Source: Membranipora membranacea (Eukaryota > Bryozoa > Gymnolaemata > Cheilostomatida > Membraniporidae). Taken from it: DNA of 64,000 nucleotides. Where the stretch lies: positions 12,462,001-12,526,000 of the forward strand of contig OU612075.1 in NCBI GenBank assembly GCA_914767715.1, in the 5' to 3' direction. Below the pieces are notes generated by a model, which saw only the letters and a list, made by a program, of their open reading frames with translations, made no database searches and was not told the origin of the DNA. The stretch's first letter is position 1. The number at the start of each line of letters is the position of its first letter. The translations under genes were made by a program, and so were the position numbers. This document shows, one piece after another, positions 24,810 through 37,800 of this stretch.

Positions 24810-27800
24810 TCTGTAAGCACAGAAAACTCTTAGTAGTGAGTATGATGACCCGACAAAATACTTATGTTCAACTCTTCTGTGTTGTACCATACCCTATGTT
24901 ATATTTTGTGCAATCTGTTAATATTGGCAGCAACTGCATAAATAGAATACATCAGCTAAACTATGCTAGCAGAAATATCAGAAAACTTTGCTACTAATAA
25001 AAATGTACACCAGATGAGCGAGGAATTACTTTGTATTAAGTGTCCTACATGCCTAAGTGGAGATGAGTGATATGTGAATGAGGCCATATTTTCCACAGAA
25101 CCACTGACTACTGAAAATATGCTGACTGATGCTAAAAAAACTCAAACTTGGTGTCACAGCAAGTAGTATGAGTACTGATTATTGACATAGTCTAAACTAC
25201 GCTCCTTGTGATTATTGAGAGTGAATTGCTCTCAGCTATTTCTATTTGTTAGCCAAAGATGCTCTGAGCATGGAGTTAGCTCTCAATGTTATGGTATGTG
25301 GGCTGAGGGAGGTTGAGGTAACTCAACTATTGTAAGCCTGGTATATATTCATTACCTGTCTACAAAGGAGCTCTTGATGTTATACTATATCATTCTCAGC
25401 CATCTCAGTTATATGTGGAATTTGTAACATTTTATGCAAAATACTAGATAATTGTCCAAATTCCATCTGTATGTTTTTATCAAATTATTTCACCAAACTC
25501 TGCTTCAAAGCTCATCATTGTACAGAGTTATTATGCCAAGAATGAGATTGCCTCGCAAAAACACCTTAAATTCTCTGGCACCCTTATTCTCCAGTATTTG
25601 CAACAATGTTTCATTGACTTTCCGCGCTTCTTGGTCAACTTCAAGAGTTGAGCCAGCATTATATGATAATCTGTATGTTTACCCACAGGGTTGTCAATTT
25701 TTAAATCTATTGGTACCTTATAAGTTCTGTGAAGGTTGCCCATGGAGTTATTATATAATAACTCTATGAGGTTGCCTATGAATGCCAGTGTAAACAAAAC
25801 TGACATTCTGACTGTCTTATCTTGATTATGACTTCATGGGTAAATAACTTGGATACCAACAATACATCAAATTATGCTTGGCTAAAATGTTGATGTCAAG
25901 TGAAAGGTAAACAATTGGCAAATAGACACTGCGAGAATCTTGTTCAAATTCAATGAGCTAATCTCATTGAAAATCATCAGGCAGATCAAACTGGACATTG
26001 TAGCCATTAAATGCATGCATCAAAGAGTTTGGTGTGTTAAAAGTTCTATCAACCTGGAATTACAATCATAAGAATACCCACACTGTAGTTTATTCTATTA
26101 CATACAGGCCGGTAGCTTAGACAGGTGGTTGGGTTGCCAGATTAGGGGCTTGCAGGGCCATTACAGCAGTCAAGATTTAAAGTGATAAATTATTGCCTGG
26201 AAAGCCTTTAAGTAGATAATCTTTCAAAGCTCTCAGATTATTATTATCGGCTGCATTGATAAATTTAGAATTTACAGTGACCACCAGAATTTCTGTACAA
26301 ACGAGTTCTATTGTGTCATTGAATGATAGGCCTGTTTGATTTGCTCTTGCTTCTCTCTACCAATATACCATAAAATTCAGAGGTTTCCCGATTCGAGCAA
26401 ATCCTTTCTTCTCGTTTCATGTTTGCAAAGGGTCTACTAAAAAGGGTTTACTAAACTTTTGGAGTGATCAAAAATGATAAGTTGCTTCCAGCAATCATAC
26501 ATTTATTGCCATATGCTTGTTAAGGGTTAGATCTGTTCCCTTTATCCATGAATATATATCATGCATTATGATATATGATCATATGATACTTTTAACACAC
26601 ATTTTAACTATTTCTGTTTAAAAATCCTGAACATCAGATGCCACCAGTATAGTGTGAAACATAGCAGGAATCCTTAGAAACATGGTGCTGAATTAATTGG
26701 CCTTCTCTCAGGATATAACTTTTCTCTGCCAAAATGCCTTGAAGAGCTAATACAAATATTTAAAAAATATTGCTGCAAATTATAAAATTTATCTTGAGAA
26801 GACTGAATTACACACATCGTAATCTAAATCACTGTCTCCATAGCTCTATCCGATCCTACTTTAATCTGAAAGTAGCACCCTGATAGCAGATAGTTTAAAA
26901 TCTATACGGTGAAAGAGTCTGTTGCATCAGTTCTTGAAAAGTTTACTGTAAGCTAGAATGCCATTGATTGATATGATTTGAAGAAACTCAAGAGAGAACT
27001 GGATGTTTTCAAAACTATATAATTTTGATCAAGACCTAGAAGTAATGAAACCTATTGTCAGTTCGGTATTTGTAGTGTATCAAGACATAAACAGCCTGGC
27101 AAACATGACTAAGGCTACAAGCTGTGACGATGTATTTTCAGAGTCTGATGTTCACAATTTGAGCATGTGCAATCCAACCAAGAAAACATCTCATTTCCTG
27201 TTCCTGTTTTCTATTAAGATGGATATACAATCTTTCTGTATAGGTGACAAGGTTGAGCCCCCAAAGTGTTGACTGCTGACTTAACTAAATGCTATCCAAG
27301 ATGTTTACACTATTGCCCAATACCACAACCATAATCGTGATCTAATTCATTTCCTTGCATTGTAATAACAATGGTTTAACTTTGAAATATATTATGATCG
27401 ATGTTATGCTTATGCAAATCTTTCTCTACCTATGTACAATGTGTTTCTGAAACACAATCATGCATGTGTGGATGTTTTTTTCACGGAAATACAACGCATA
27501 CAGGTGGGGGCATTTCCACTGGGAATGATGTAGAACAGTTCATGAGATGTTAATTGGGAGTCTGATTATCAATGTAGAGCCATGACATATAAGGTGTCAG
27601 GATAACTGCTAATTTGAGGGATTGGCAGCAGACTAGAATACGACCTGAAAATGGAATGGCTTGCTGGAAAATCAGTTTTTCTTGACTTGTTTTCTATTTG
27701 AGCTTCAAACTGTGTGTTCAACAAAATCTACTAAGCTTAGTTCTGAATGGGTACAAAAACTAGCTGTGTGTAAGGGCAGAATATAGCTGTACAGATGTTA

Positions 27801-28580
27801 CATTTGTATTCCTAATCATTTTCACTGCAGGTCAACAGACCCAACAAGTCGCATCGCTACAGCAAAATTAAAAGTGCTGCATGTGACACCTCCTACAGCG
27901 CACAAGGCTTATCATGCAGTGTTTGTATGCGTAAACGCATACAGAGTCACGTACACAACACCTCCCAGTAAACTAGCTGAAATAATGGAAGGAACCTGGG
28001 GATATAGTATGTCTGTAGCCTATATTTAGTCAGTGCAAGCAACATAGTCTCTACCAACAAAGCATAGTCTATTCATTATTCATGTGTTGCAGTTTGCCGC
28101 TAGGAACTCTGCATTCTTTTTGAGAGAGAACATATTGTGAGCCTGAGATATTTTTGATTGAGTATTCATGTTGTCAAAAAAATTATTGCTTTACGAACTC
28201 GAATGATATCAGACTGTTTACAGTTAGCAAAACTCCAGATAAATCCAGTGTGCTTTTCTACCAGAAGAGTGGTAATGTGAATGTCTAGTTGTAAAGTGGA
28301 GCTCTGTCTCCTTTGATGTCATATCTATAAGCCTGGCAAATATTTACTGGTTGATCAAAGAAAGTCTGCTTATTGGTCAGGTGGGAACTTGTTACCCTGC
28401 AATTGCTGTTCTGCGGGATAGCACGCATTGTACTAAAAACTTTTACATTTGTGTCAATAATGAAAAAACAGAAAATATCAGAGCTCTATAATAGAAAATA
28501 ATAACGTTATGGAAAATTGGCAACACCAAAAAGAAACTATGAATAAAGGCCTTGATAATTAGTGAATACTATCATAATTT
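24810..28580. other. No gene seen
   Basis: About 3.8 kb with only short frames (longest 105 codons at 25452-25769) and no recognisable domain. A tRNA A-box-like stretch near 26110 has no matching B box. Confidence 0.5.
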
Positions 28581-28589
28581 TCAGGAGCG

Positions 28590-31500
28590 TTAGATTCCGC
28601 ATGTGGATGGGTAACCTAGTTTTGTAAACGACCATTCGAATGAAAATGCAGAGTTTAATGATTGAGATCTGTATTTTTGCAACTTCACTAACTGGAATGG
28701 TATGGTAGAAACTGCAACTGATTCTTCCTCTAGATCAGCAGTGTTATAAAATTTCATAGATTTGATTGTCGACATGGCTGACCTAAGTGTGTGTGTAATT
28801 CTTTCTATTAGTTCTGGTTCGGATGAACACATTTGATCAATTTCAGGATAAGCCAGTTGGAACATCTTCAATTTGAGCTCGTCCAAACCGAGTCCTGACT
28901 TGGCATTTGTTGATAGAAGGTGAAATTCAGGATCTCTTTCAAACTCTTTTGTTGCTGAGTCATCAGGGCATTTGGTGAAAACCAAGATGATTGGGATGTT
29001 TGCTGTGGTTACTGCAAATGGAAACAAAATAAAACAAAATTAAGAGATTAATGGTTATGAGAGTGGTTGTAACTTGACAACAAACTGGTTACCAGTCCTG
29101 TAAGCAAGACCTTGCTGTGTTGATGCTCACCTTGTTGTGTTTTGCAGATGTTGTTGTAGATTTTGGTTGAGTCTTTTTGGGATTTGTTTGATCTACTGTC
29201 AAATAGTACCATGATTACTGAAGCCTTAGCCATGAAATGTACTCCTTCATTTTCTGTCTCGAGTAGTTGCAGCATTCTAGGGTGACCTGCAGGATGGCAA
29301 ATAAAGTTAATAAATAGGACTTCACAACCAGTTATTAACTACTGCTGCCACTCATGCAAATTTTGTGCTCATTGACTTCTGCATTGCTCCAAGATAATTA
29401 ATTGAGACTTAAATCTCATAATTGTCACCTAATGGAGAGATAATTTGCACAAACTGATCTTCAAAATCAGGGTATGAAATCTACATGTACAGTGTGCACT
29501 AGGAAGACGGTAACTATGTCACCTGATGTGGTAGATAATTAATTTCATACCCTAACTCTGACGATGTATTTTTGCAAATTATTTGCTCATTAGGTGACAA
29601 TGCTGAGATTGCAGCCTCATTTTATTAGTTTTAGCTACACAGAATTCTATAAACATACATTTGGCTGTGTGGAAGCAGTGGTTTAAGGCTCCGTCGGAAT
29701 AAAAGGTGTGTTTAAGGTAATGTCAAAGACCGATCCGAATATCAACATATCATATAACGTTGGAAAGCTGTCGAGCTAATGAAAATGAATACCTGAACAG
29801 AAACTTGACTCGATGACGTTGTGTCATTTTAGGGAGGAAATGAGGCAGAAAGCGCTGTTTTTTTCGATGCAGATGGCGGAGTCAAATTGTCTGCAAGAAA
29901 TTTCAAAACAGGTGGAATGTATACTAAGAGATTGCGTTCATCTTAAAATTTGATTTTGTTTTATATATGACAAGTCTATATTGACAATATACATCATGCC
30001 ATACAATGCATATTTTGTGTGAAGCTGTGATAATATGTGAAATTTCAATCATTAATTGACAACAGATCATAGGCTCGAAACAAAATTAATCATGATTTTC
30101 TCTTAGAGTACTCTTCAAATGTCATACACATTGACTTCCAAAAAATTAGCTTGTATATTGCAATGACGGTAGACTCACAAATACGGCTAATATTTTCGCC
30201 ACCTTTGCATAACGTCAAACATGCTGTCCAAATAACCATTATTGTGGCCAAAGGAAGTTTTTTTCAGAGTTCTCACATACGAAGCCACTTTTATTCACCA
30301 TGGTGCACACAGGAAATTCCAACAGAATTTTTCATCGCATCTCCATTTTTCTTGAATTTAACGCAAAACAATGCTAAAAAACATTTCAAAAGTCCTTAAA
30401 AACACCCCCAAAGTCCATAAAATAGCTGTTTTTTGGCATTCTTTTGGGTTAAATTCAAGAAAAATGAAGATATGTATATGATATGTTGATATTCGGATCG
30501 GTCTTTGACATTACCTTAAGTGGAGGACGCTGATGAAAACGCTGATAGAAGTTATAGAACCAAATGCAATAACAGATAGACATTTTTTCAAGAGGGCAGA
30601 CCCATGTGAATGTTCGAAATCGAGTTCAAATCTCATGACAATTTACTTTTTTCCATTGGAAATTTGCTTCCAATCACAATTTAGCTAGGAGTAGCAGAAA
30701 CATAGTTAAATGAGCATGATGGTATTTGTGCAGTGCCAGGTTATCAGTTCATTAGGAGACATCGGGATATGGTTACGGTGGTGGTATTGTTTTCTACATG
30801 CAGCCATGTAGACATGTATTTGTAAAATCATCCATGTATTTTTTTCTTCTAATGCTTTATTGGCATCATGAAAATTATGCCAATAAAGTAAAAAAATAAA
30901 AAAAATACATGCATTATTCCCTGTAATTTGAACATCCAAATAAATTTCGCATAGTCTTGTTTATCTACAGATCCCTAGTTCCAGGTCTGAAGGGTTTGAT
31001 CTTACATAACAATCCTCTGAAACTGGTTTTCACTGTATAATGAAGTGATTGTTCCTTGAGATTTTAGTATCAGTATCTTTGAACAATGGTCATGTATACA
31101 CAAATTTGCATTCAGAGTCAGAGATTGGAATTGTAAGATATGGAATAAGTGATAGTAATACTTATATTACATTAAATTTTAGTTTCTTTATTTAAGGTAT
31201 AAGCAAAAAGAATATAATTTGAATTCTGTGACCATTCAATATTTACAAACTAGAATATACATGAAATTTTTTCGGGTTGTTAGATTAATCACAATATAGT
31301 GTGTGAGATTACTGCAGATTGCATCTATACCAGTTTCAATGATAGATAGTTCATTAGTCAAATCCTGTCATCACCAGGACAAAAATTGTAAAACTACTAG
31401 ACTGCCTAAATGGTTAGATGATGAGTTAAACTCACACATGCACTTGCATGATAGATTGAAGAGAGAGAGAGGGGAAATGGGAAGATTACAAAATACAAGG

Positions 31501-33138
31501 CAATTGAGTTACAAAATTTTGTTAAGAAAACAATAAATTTGTGGTTTCAGATCTGAAAAGAACAAAATAACACCGAACCTGCTTGGACAGCCATAGGAAT
31601 CCCACAAACTAAAATTAATCCGATGTCTCCCGCTGAATGAGACATTTTACATCAATTTCAAAATCAATAGCAAAAGAACTATGCTATCCTATACTAGACA
31701 ATACTATACTATTTACTTCAGAAACTTGTTCCAATAATATCAAGCTCACTTCTGTCAAGAAGGAAGATGATCATGATTGTATATCTGTTGTGGTTATCAA
31801 GCAAACATTACAGTTAGGGTTTACTTCTTTCACAGTGGAAAACCGCTAGAGTAACTCCTCTTCATAAGGATGGAGATCCATCTAATTATCGCCATATATC
31901 AATATATCCTGAGCTATTAAAAAAATTTTGAGAATTGCTTTTGTTCCTAAATTCACAAATATCTCTCCACAAATAATTTCGTTCACAAATTGATATTTGG
32001 ATTAAAAGTAGGATATTACTGTGTTGATTCACTACACAAACTCATTTCTGGCTGTTTGATGGTCATTTTGTTGCTATGATGTTTTTTTATTTCAAAATTA
32101 TTTTGTTGGTGCGTCAGCCTTAAAATTATTTCTGAGAAGGTTGACAATGAACGGTCTAACAAGCAATGCAAAGGATCGACCCTTACACTAATACTTAAAT
32201 GAAATGAGAAGACCAAAATTCTTTGTTTTACTTTGAATGATTCGCTAACAAGGGTTCATCATATAGACCAGATTTGTACCAAGATAATCCAAAGTTTTGT
32301 GTTATTCCGGAAAAGCAATGCGCTACTACACTGGAAACAATCTCATAAATTTTATTTCCAGTATGTTTATGTTATATGATACATGTCTTCCGCTTATTTG
32401 GCCACCTATGTTAGCCGTATTCAATTTCATCTTATTCATACAAGAAATTTTCATAAACATCTCGGTTCAGTTCCTTTTCCTCACCTTGCTGGTCATTTCA
32501 AATTTATTTTTCACTTTCAAATTTTGTATTTAATAACACCGGGTTTTCTTCTGGAGGGATATGTGCCTCCAAACTTGGTTTAGACAAACGAACATCCCTT
32601 ACATTATAACTGTGATACATTAAGACAAAAATCTTCTACAACTTACAACTCTTCAACAGTACAGATTTGCTCATCAGCAGAACTTGCTCTTTTTAAGCGA
32701 GCACTTCAAATCTTTAATTTCGTTAATTTGTATTACTTTTGCTTCTCTGTATCTCCGCTTTGCCTTATTTTTATCTTTTCTGTTCAGTCGCTGCATGAAT
32801 AAAATTCTAACAGATGATTGTAGATTGACAATAAAAGTATAAGCATTTTGTTGTACCAGAACAACAAATTAGTTGTAGGCCTACTATGATAACCAAATCT
32901 TATTGTGTTATTCCCCATTGATGACAAGGGGGTAGTGTGACAATTCTATATGAGATTTAATAATCAGAATGAAAGGAAATTACGCACCTTTGAATTTTGC
33001 TGACAGTTGTGACTCTTGATAGTTCTCATTCAACTTGGTTGTCTTTATAGTGGCAGTTTTCTTTGTTAGCTGGGCGATCAATGTAGTTTTTCCACACCCT
33101 TCAGTGCCAACTATCAAGACTCGCTTTGTTAAATCCAT
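28590..33138 (-). CDS. Gene C: degenerate Ras-like small GTPase paralogue with an expanded first intron
   Basis: Exons are 33138-32988, 29286-29131 and 29011-28590 (151, 156 and 422 nt; 242 residues plus stop), with the same phase-1 intron positions as A, B and D. Intron 1 is about 3.7 kb instead of about 145-195 bp, because it carries a 344-bp TTAA MITE, an 800-bp TTAA element and a LINE fragment. The P-loop differs slightly (GTEGCGKT, residues 11-18). G3 reads ETENEG, G4 reads TKCPDD (Pro where the others have Arg) and G5 reads STNAK. The extension has IPFQLVKLQK and ends CGI. All exons are open and frame-consistent, so the gene appears intact despite the insertions. Exon 1 could alternatively belong to another, lost copy, but exon 1 and exons 2-3 are on the same strand with compatible splice sites and nothing else lies between. 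Confidence 0.75.
29339..29682. mobile_element. 344-bp TTAA MITE in intron 1 of gene C
   Basis: Flanked by TTAA on both sides (29335-29338 and 29683-29686). Its two halves are long imperfect inverted arms of about 130 bp; both contain 'gtcacctaatg' and 'ataatttgcacaaa' related blocks. It has no coding capacity. A second copy is at 52027-52360. TTAA target duplications are typical of piggyBac-type transposases, which is the likely but unproven mobiliser. Confidence 0.85.
29716..30515. mobile_element. 800-bp TTAA-flanked element with about 38-bp terminal inverted repeats
   Basis: GGTAATGTCAAAGACCGATC at 29716 is repeated inverted, ending at 30515, and the match continues through 'cgaatatcaacatatcatat'. 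TTAA lies at 29712-29715 and 30516-30519. The 82-codon frame at 30151-30399 has no recognisable domain, so it is classed as nonautonomous. It sits only 30 bp from the neighbouring MITE, inside intron 1 of gene C. Confidence 0.85.
31330..31935 (+). pseudogene. LINE fragment (start of reverse transcriptase)
   Basis: The frame at 31303-31536 has LPKWLDDELNSHMHLHDRLK, the linker after the endonuclease. After a gap and frame change, 31832-31925 gives WKTARVTPLHKDGDPSNYRH then ISIYPELLKKF, the first conserved block of non-LTR reverse transcriptases (usually NYRPISILP). Stops and shifts show decay. It is antisense to gene C, inside intron 1. Sequence to about 32800 may hold the 3' end of the same element but I see no firm motif. 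Confidence 0.75.
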
Positions 33139-33216
33139 ATTAACTTCGTTTTGGCTTGTTTTGAAGTACTGTTTAGCTTGTTGTTCTTGATAGATAAATA
33201 TCAATGCGTGATCTGC

Positions 33217-33244
33217 TTTTATAGTTACTGATATTCACACCTTT
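33217..33244 (-). promoter_or_regulatory. Core promoter of gene C: TATA box plus AAAGGTGTGAATAT motif
   Basis: Minus-strand TATAAAA at 33223-33217, about 85 bp before the ATG at 33138. The adjoining upstream 21 bp (33244-33224) begin AAAGGTGTGAATAT, as in gene B. This places a normal promoter on the distant exon 1 and supports it being a live first exon. Confidence 0.7.
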
Positions 33245-33299
33245 GGCTTTGACTTGCAGAGAGTGTTATCAAGTTTATGTCTCATGAGACTAAGATGGG

Positions 33300-34860
33300 T
33301 TTATGATCGGTAAATGTTGTGAACGGCAGAGGTTTTCAAAATTCATAACTTACGCCGCACATTTCGGTTTTTCCTAATATACTTTTTTAGTATTGTTAGA
33401 ATGATTGAATTGGATAAGCTGTTATGCTGTATTAATTTCCAAAATATTTGCTCGATTGATCTTGATATAACATCTGGGGTCTATTTCAAGTATTAAAAAA
33501 AAACAAGACCAATCTTTGAAATTTAGCCTTTGGATTGTGTGGTGTAGGAGATGAAAACTGCTAAAGCTGTGAAGTAACCAAAGGGTCCCAAAATCAATAT
33601 CAGATAACAATGTGTTGCATTATTGAAAAAGGAAAATGTAAGTGCTAAAAGCAGAAGCTATTTTGACCCATGATAGAAAGATATGTGTTATTTTATTATT
33701 TTGGGATTTGACAAGTAGTCAGATGTTACCTGACAAATAAAGAGGACATTATAACGATAAATAAAGTGTCATACACACTTCAGCATACGGATATCTTTAA
33801 ATGATATTGTTTGATGTCTCACATCATTCTCATCTATTGGGAAAACTTTGAATGAGCCAGCATGTGAACATATATTACATTGTCTAATCAGAGATAGGTG
33901 GACTTTAAACACACATGATAACCACCTTGCATGAACAAAATTTTCCTCTCCCATGCACTAAATTCAACTAAATTTGTTGGTAATCCTGAGAGAAAGGTGG
34001 CAACATACTATGACTAGTAGGTCCTAGTATGGAATATTCCATCTATTTTGATCTCCTTTGTAGCACAATCACCCGATTCTTAAATTTCCCCATGATTCGA
34101 AAGTAGAACAAGATTGTTATTGCTGAACATGACACCTTTCTTACAGCATTCCAGGTCTCTTGGGAAGTCATGTTTGTGATGTAGACTGTACATATTGTGT
34201 GACATCGCTGTTAGCAGTAAAAGTTCAAGCTTGGAGAGGTGGAGAGGATTACTTTTGCAGATTGCCTGTAAAACAACACACCTAGACAACGTACTTGCCG
34301 TTGAGGCAACTTCATTCTCATTTTCAGTATTAATATCATATGTTGCATTGCTAAAAATTGTTTATCTTGTGGCTTTGAAAGTTTGGATCCTTCTGGGCCA
34401 GTTACGTCAGTTGGACTCATGTCCTTCATTTGTTGCATTTATGATTTTCAGTAAACATACACATTTTATCTATTCTAGCACAGCTGTTGCATCCTGGAGG
34501 TATTTGATTCATTGCCTTATGATTGTTAGTGAATGTTTTGGTGCTTGATTTTCTCAGATGAATAATCTTAAATTGATTGGCTTGCAGAAGTCTACGGTGC
34601 AAAATCCAAAGTGTTTTGATGTGGCTCGATTTTTGCCTTTTCTATACTTCCTTTACCGAGTTTCTCAGATTAATATCCTGAAATATCAAAACTATAACCT
34701 ATGATAGGAAGATTTGTCTGCAATTTAATTGTAAATTCATGTCAATTAGGTGATTATGGTTCTCTGTAGACCTAAATAAGAGCAGAAATGAGCAGAGTGA
34801 CAAAAGCAATGGACGATACAAGGTGTCATTTTGTTCAATTGTTGATATTTATAAAAGAAC
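33300..34860. other. No gene seen
   Basis: Upstream flank of gene C. The 117-codon frame at 34195-34548 has no recognisable domain and overlaps minus-strand frames. Confidence 0.45.
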
Positions 34861-34864
34861 CCTC

Positions 34865-37800
34865 CAGATTACCCAACATACCCCCCATGGTATCCACAAG
34901 TTAGAAATGAGGGTGTCACATGAGTAAAGCATGTTTTAAACTGGCATTTTGCAAACTCATGCTAGATTTACAATTGACACATCTGGTTGACTGTCTATGG
35001 ATGCCTGCCATTGTTTGTCACACAATGAAGGCATAATGTCGTAACCACATTATTACTGACACATTATTGACTGATGTCTCTCAAACAACATCTACCTTTC
35101 AAGGTTACCGAACACACCAGAGAGAAGAACGAATGAGCAAATGAGTATGCTACGAGAAATAGCTGGTGTGATGCTGACAAGCATCAAACAATGAAAAACT
35201 CTCTTGTTATAATTAATTCCTTAATTGAATGAACGGTTACGTCATTAACCAATGGAAAAATGTACACAGTTCAAATAGTACACAAAGAAAAACTCACACA
35301 TTATGAGCGGATATAATAGCAATCCAATATAATAAGCACAGGTGACTAGTCCTGTGTACATCAAATGTAAATAATAATTGATTATGAGGACTTGTTCATA
35401 CATTGGCAAGTTGTACACTACACATGAAAGAATGAATGCAAGGGATGACAATTCAACAACATAAGAAATATGAGAATTGTGTTGTCTAGAATTATACATG
35501 TGTATGCACTGTAAAAATAGTTGTAGAAAAATACACTCACAGGTTGACTGAGTGCTCTTAGCAGAGATGTAAGCAGTACGAAAACTCGATGACTAGTGAC
35601 TGTAAAGATTTCTGTCACAGATAGGTTTGGTCTGCGTGACAAGATAAGAGTACTGCATTCTATTGTTCAGAAATGTCAGATCAAGGGCTTATAGTCTATT
35701 TATGGAGTATTTAGGTTATTACTGTTATATAATCTGCTAAAAATAGCTAAAGAAATGTGCACAAACTACAACACCGTTTACCGACCCCTAACGCCAGCGC
35801 TATCTAACATTGTTACACCCCCTATGACATTGAAGGGTAAAAAATGTGGATGTCACTCGAGGAAGGCGTGATATTGTGTCGCGTTTCATAAGCAAACTTT
35901 AATCAGGAGATTTCTGGTGTAATCTTGAGTCTTTCTGATTGAATCCTCCCCCCCCCCCCCCCTGTATGTTGGTGGCTCAGTCATAGAAATGTCAATCCAG
36001 GCTTGTTGATTATTCACATTTGATTGGCATATTTCTTCAACGGGTCTGATCTACTACGTTGTTTACACTTATTGTTATTTCCCTTCCATCATATTATATC
36101 CGCTACGGTACCAGCGAGTAAGATATGATATTACATTTGATAACATATCATCCAGGGGTTTGCCTGTGTATTCAGCGTATTGATTGATAGGTCTTACTCC
36201 AAAACTGGGAATAACAACTATGGTCCCTATGGTATCAGGGATGTTCCGTTTCATTTAAATCTTAGTTTTTTTGTTAAAGGTTTAAGTTGAATGCTTAAAG
36301 TCAAGTGATGAAAAGAAAAGACAATAATTATATAACTCTGTGTTTTATTTAGCCGAGGCCAAATCGCTTGTCAACCCCCCCCCCCCCCCCCCCCCTCACA
36401 AAAAAAGTTCTTTGTCACTCTTTTTTTGAACGGACAGGCATATCAGCCGAAATACCAAATCAAATCAGGTTTTGGACTCATCTTTTCTGAAAAGCTATTA
36501 TCATAGAAAATAACAATACCTCCCAACACCTTAAAATCATAATTATCAATCAAACGATTTTGGTTGGTTTCTTCTTACAAAACCACAAAGAATTACTAAT
36601 GTTTCTGTCTTATTATTGCTGATTAAGGTAACCTAAAAAAGTTTTGTAATGATGATATCCAACACATATTAAATAGCTTTGGTGGTTCCTCTGAATCTCT
36701 GAATCTCTGAAGATATCAATCGATCAACCAATCAACCTTATTGTTTTCAGTATTCACAAGTGGGCCGCCTATGTGTCACTAGCTGTTTTCGACGTTTTGT
36801 AAAGATATGTGTGATAAAATTTCCATCAATGCCAGACTAGAAAAACATAACCCCTATGGTATCAACAACATAGAACTGAGTAAAGCATGATTTCAGCTGA
36901 CATTTCGCAAACACATGCTAGATTAATTTTCAATTCACACATTTAGTTGACTCTCCACCGGATGCCTGCCTTTGCTTGTTACACAATGAAGGTATAATTT
37001 CGTAACCACATATTACTGACACATTATTGACTGATGTCTTTCAAAGTACATCCATCCTTACACCTACCTAACACACCCCCTACAGCATTGAAGGGTCAAA
37101 AATGTGGATGCCACTCGAGGAAGGCGTGATATTGTGTTGCGTTACATAAGCAAACTTCAATCAGGAGATTTCTGGTGTAATCTTGAGTCTTTCTGGTTGA
37201 ACCCTCCTCCCCCCCCCCCCCCCTGTATATTGGTGGCTCGGTCATAGGAATGTCAATCTAGGCTTATTGTTTATTCACATTTGATTGGCATATTTCTTCA
37301 ATGGGTCTTATGTACTATGTTGTTTACACTTATTGTTATTTCCCTTCCATCATATTATATCCGCTACGGTACCAGCGAGTAAGATATGATATTACATTTG
37401 ATAACATATCATCCAGGGGTTTGCCTGTGTATTCAGCGTATTGATTGATACGTCATGCTCCCAAACTGGGAATATCAACTATGGTCCCTATGGTATCAGG
37501 GATGTTCAGTTTCATTTAATTCTTATTTTTTTTGTTCAAGGTTTAAGTTGAATGCTTAAAGTCAAGTGATGGAAAGAAAAGACAGTAATTATATAGCTCT
37601 GTGTTTTATTTAACCAAGGCCAAATCGCTTGTCAACACCCCCCCCCCCCCTCACAAAAAAAGTTTGTTGTCACTCTTTTCTGAATTGACAGTCATATCAG
37701 CTGAAATATCAAATCAGGTTTTGGAGTCATCATTTCTGAAAAGCTATTATCATAGAAAATAACAATACCTCCCATCACCTTAAGATCATAATTATCAATC

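Noticed and set aside
26105-26165. tRNA-like element with an A-box-like stretch
   Set aside because: No B box follows at a suitable distance and no second copy was noticed.
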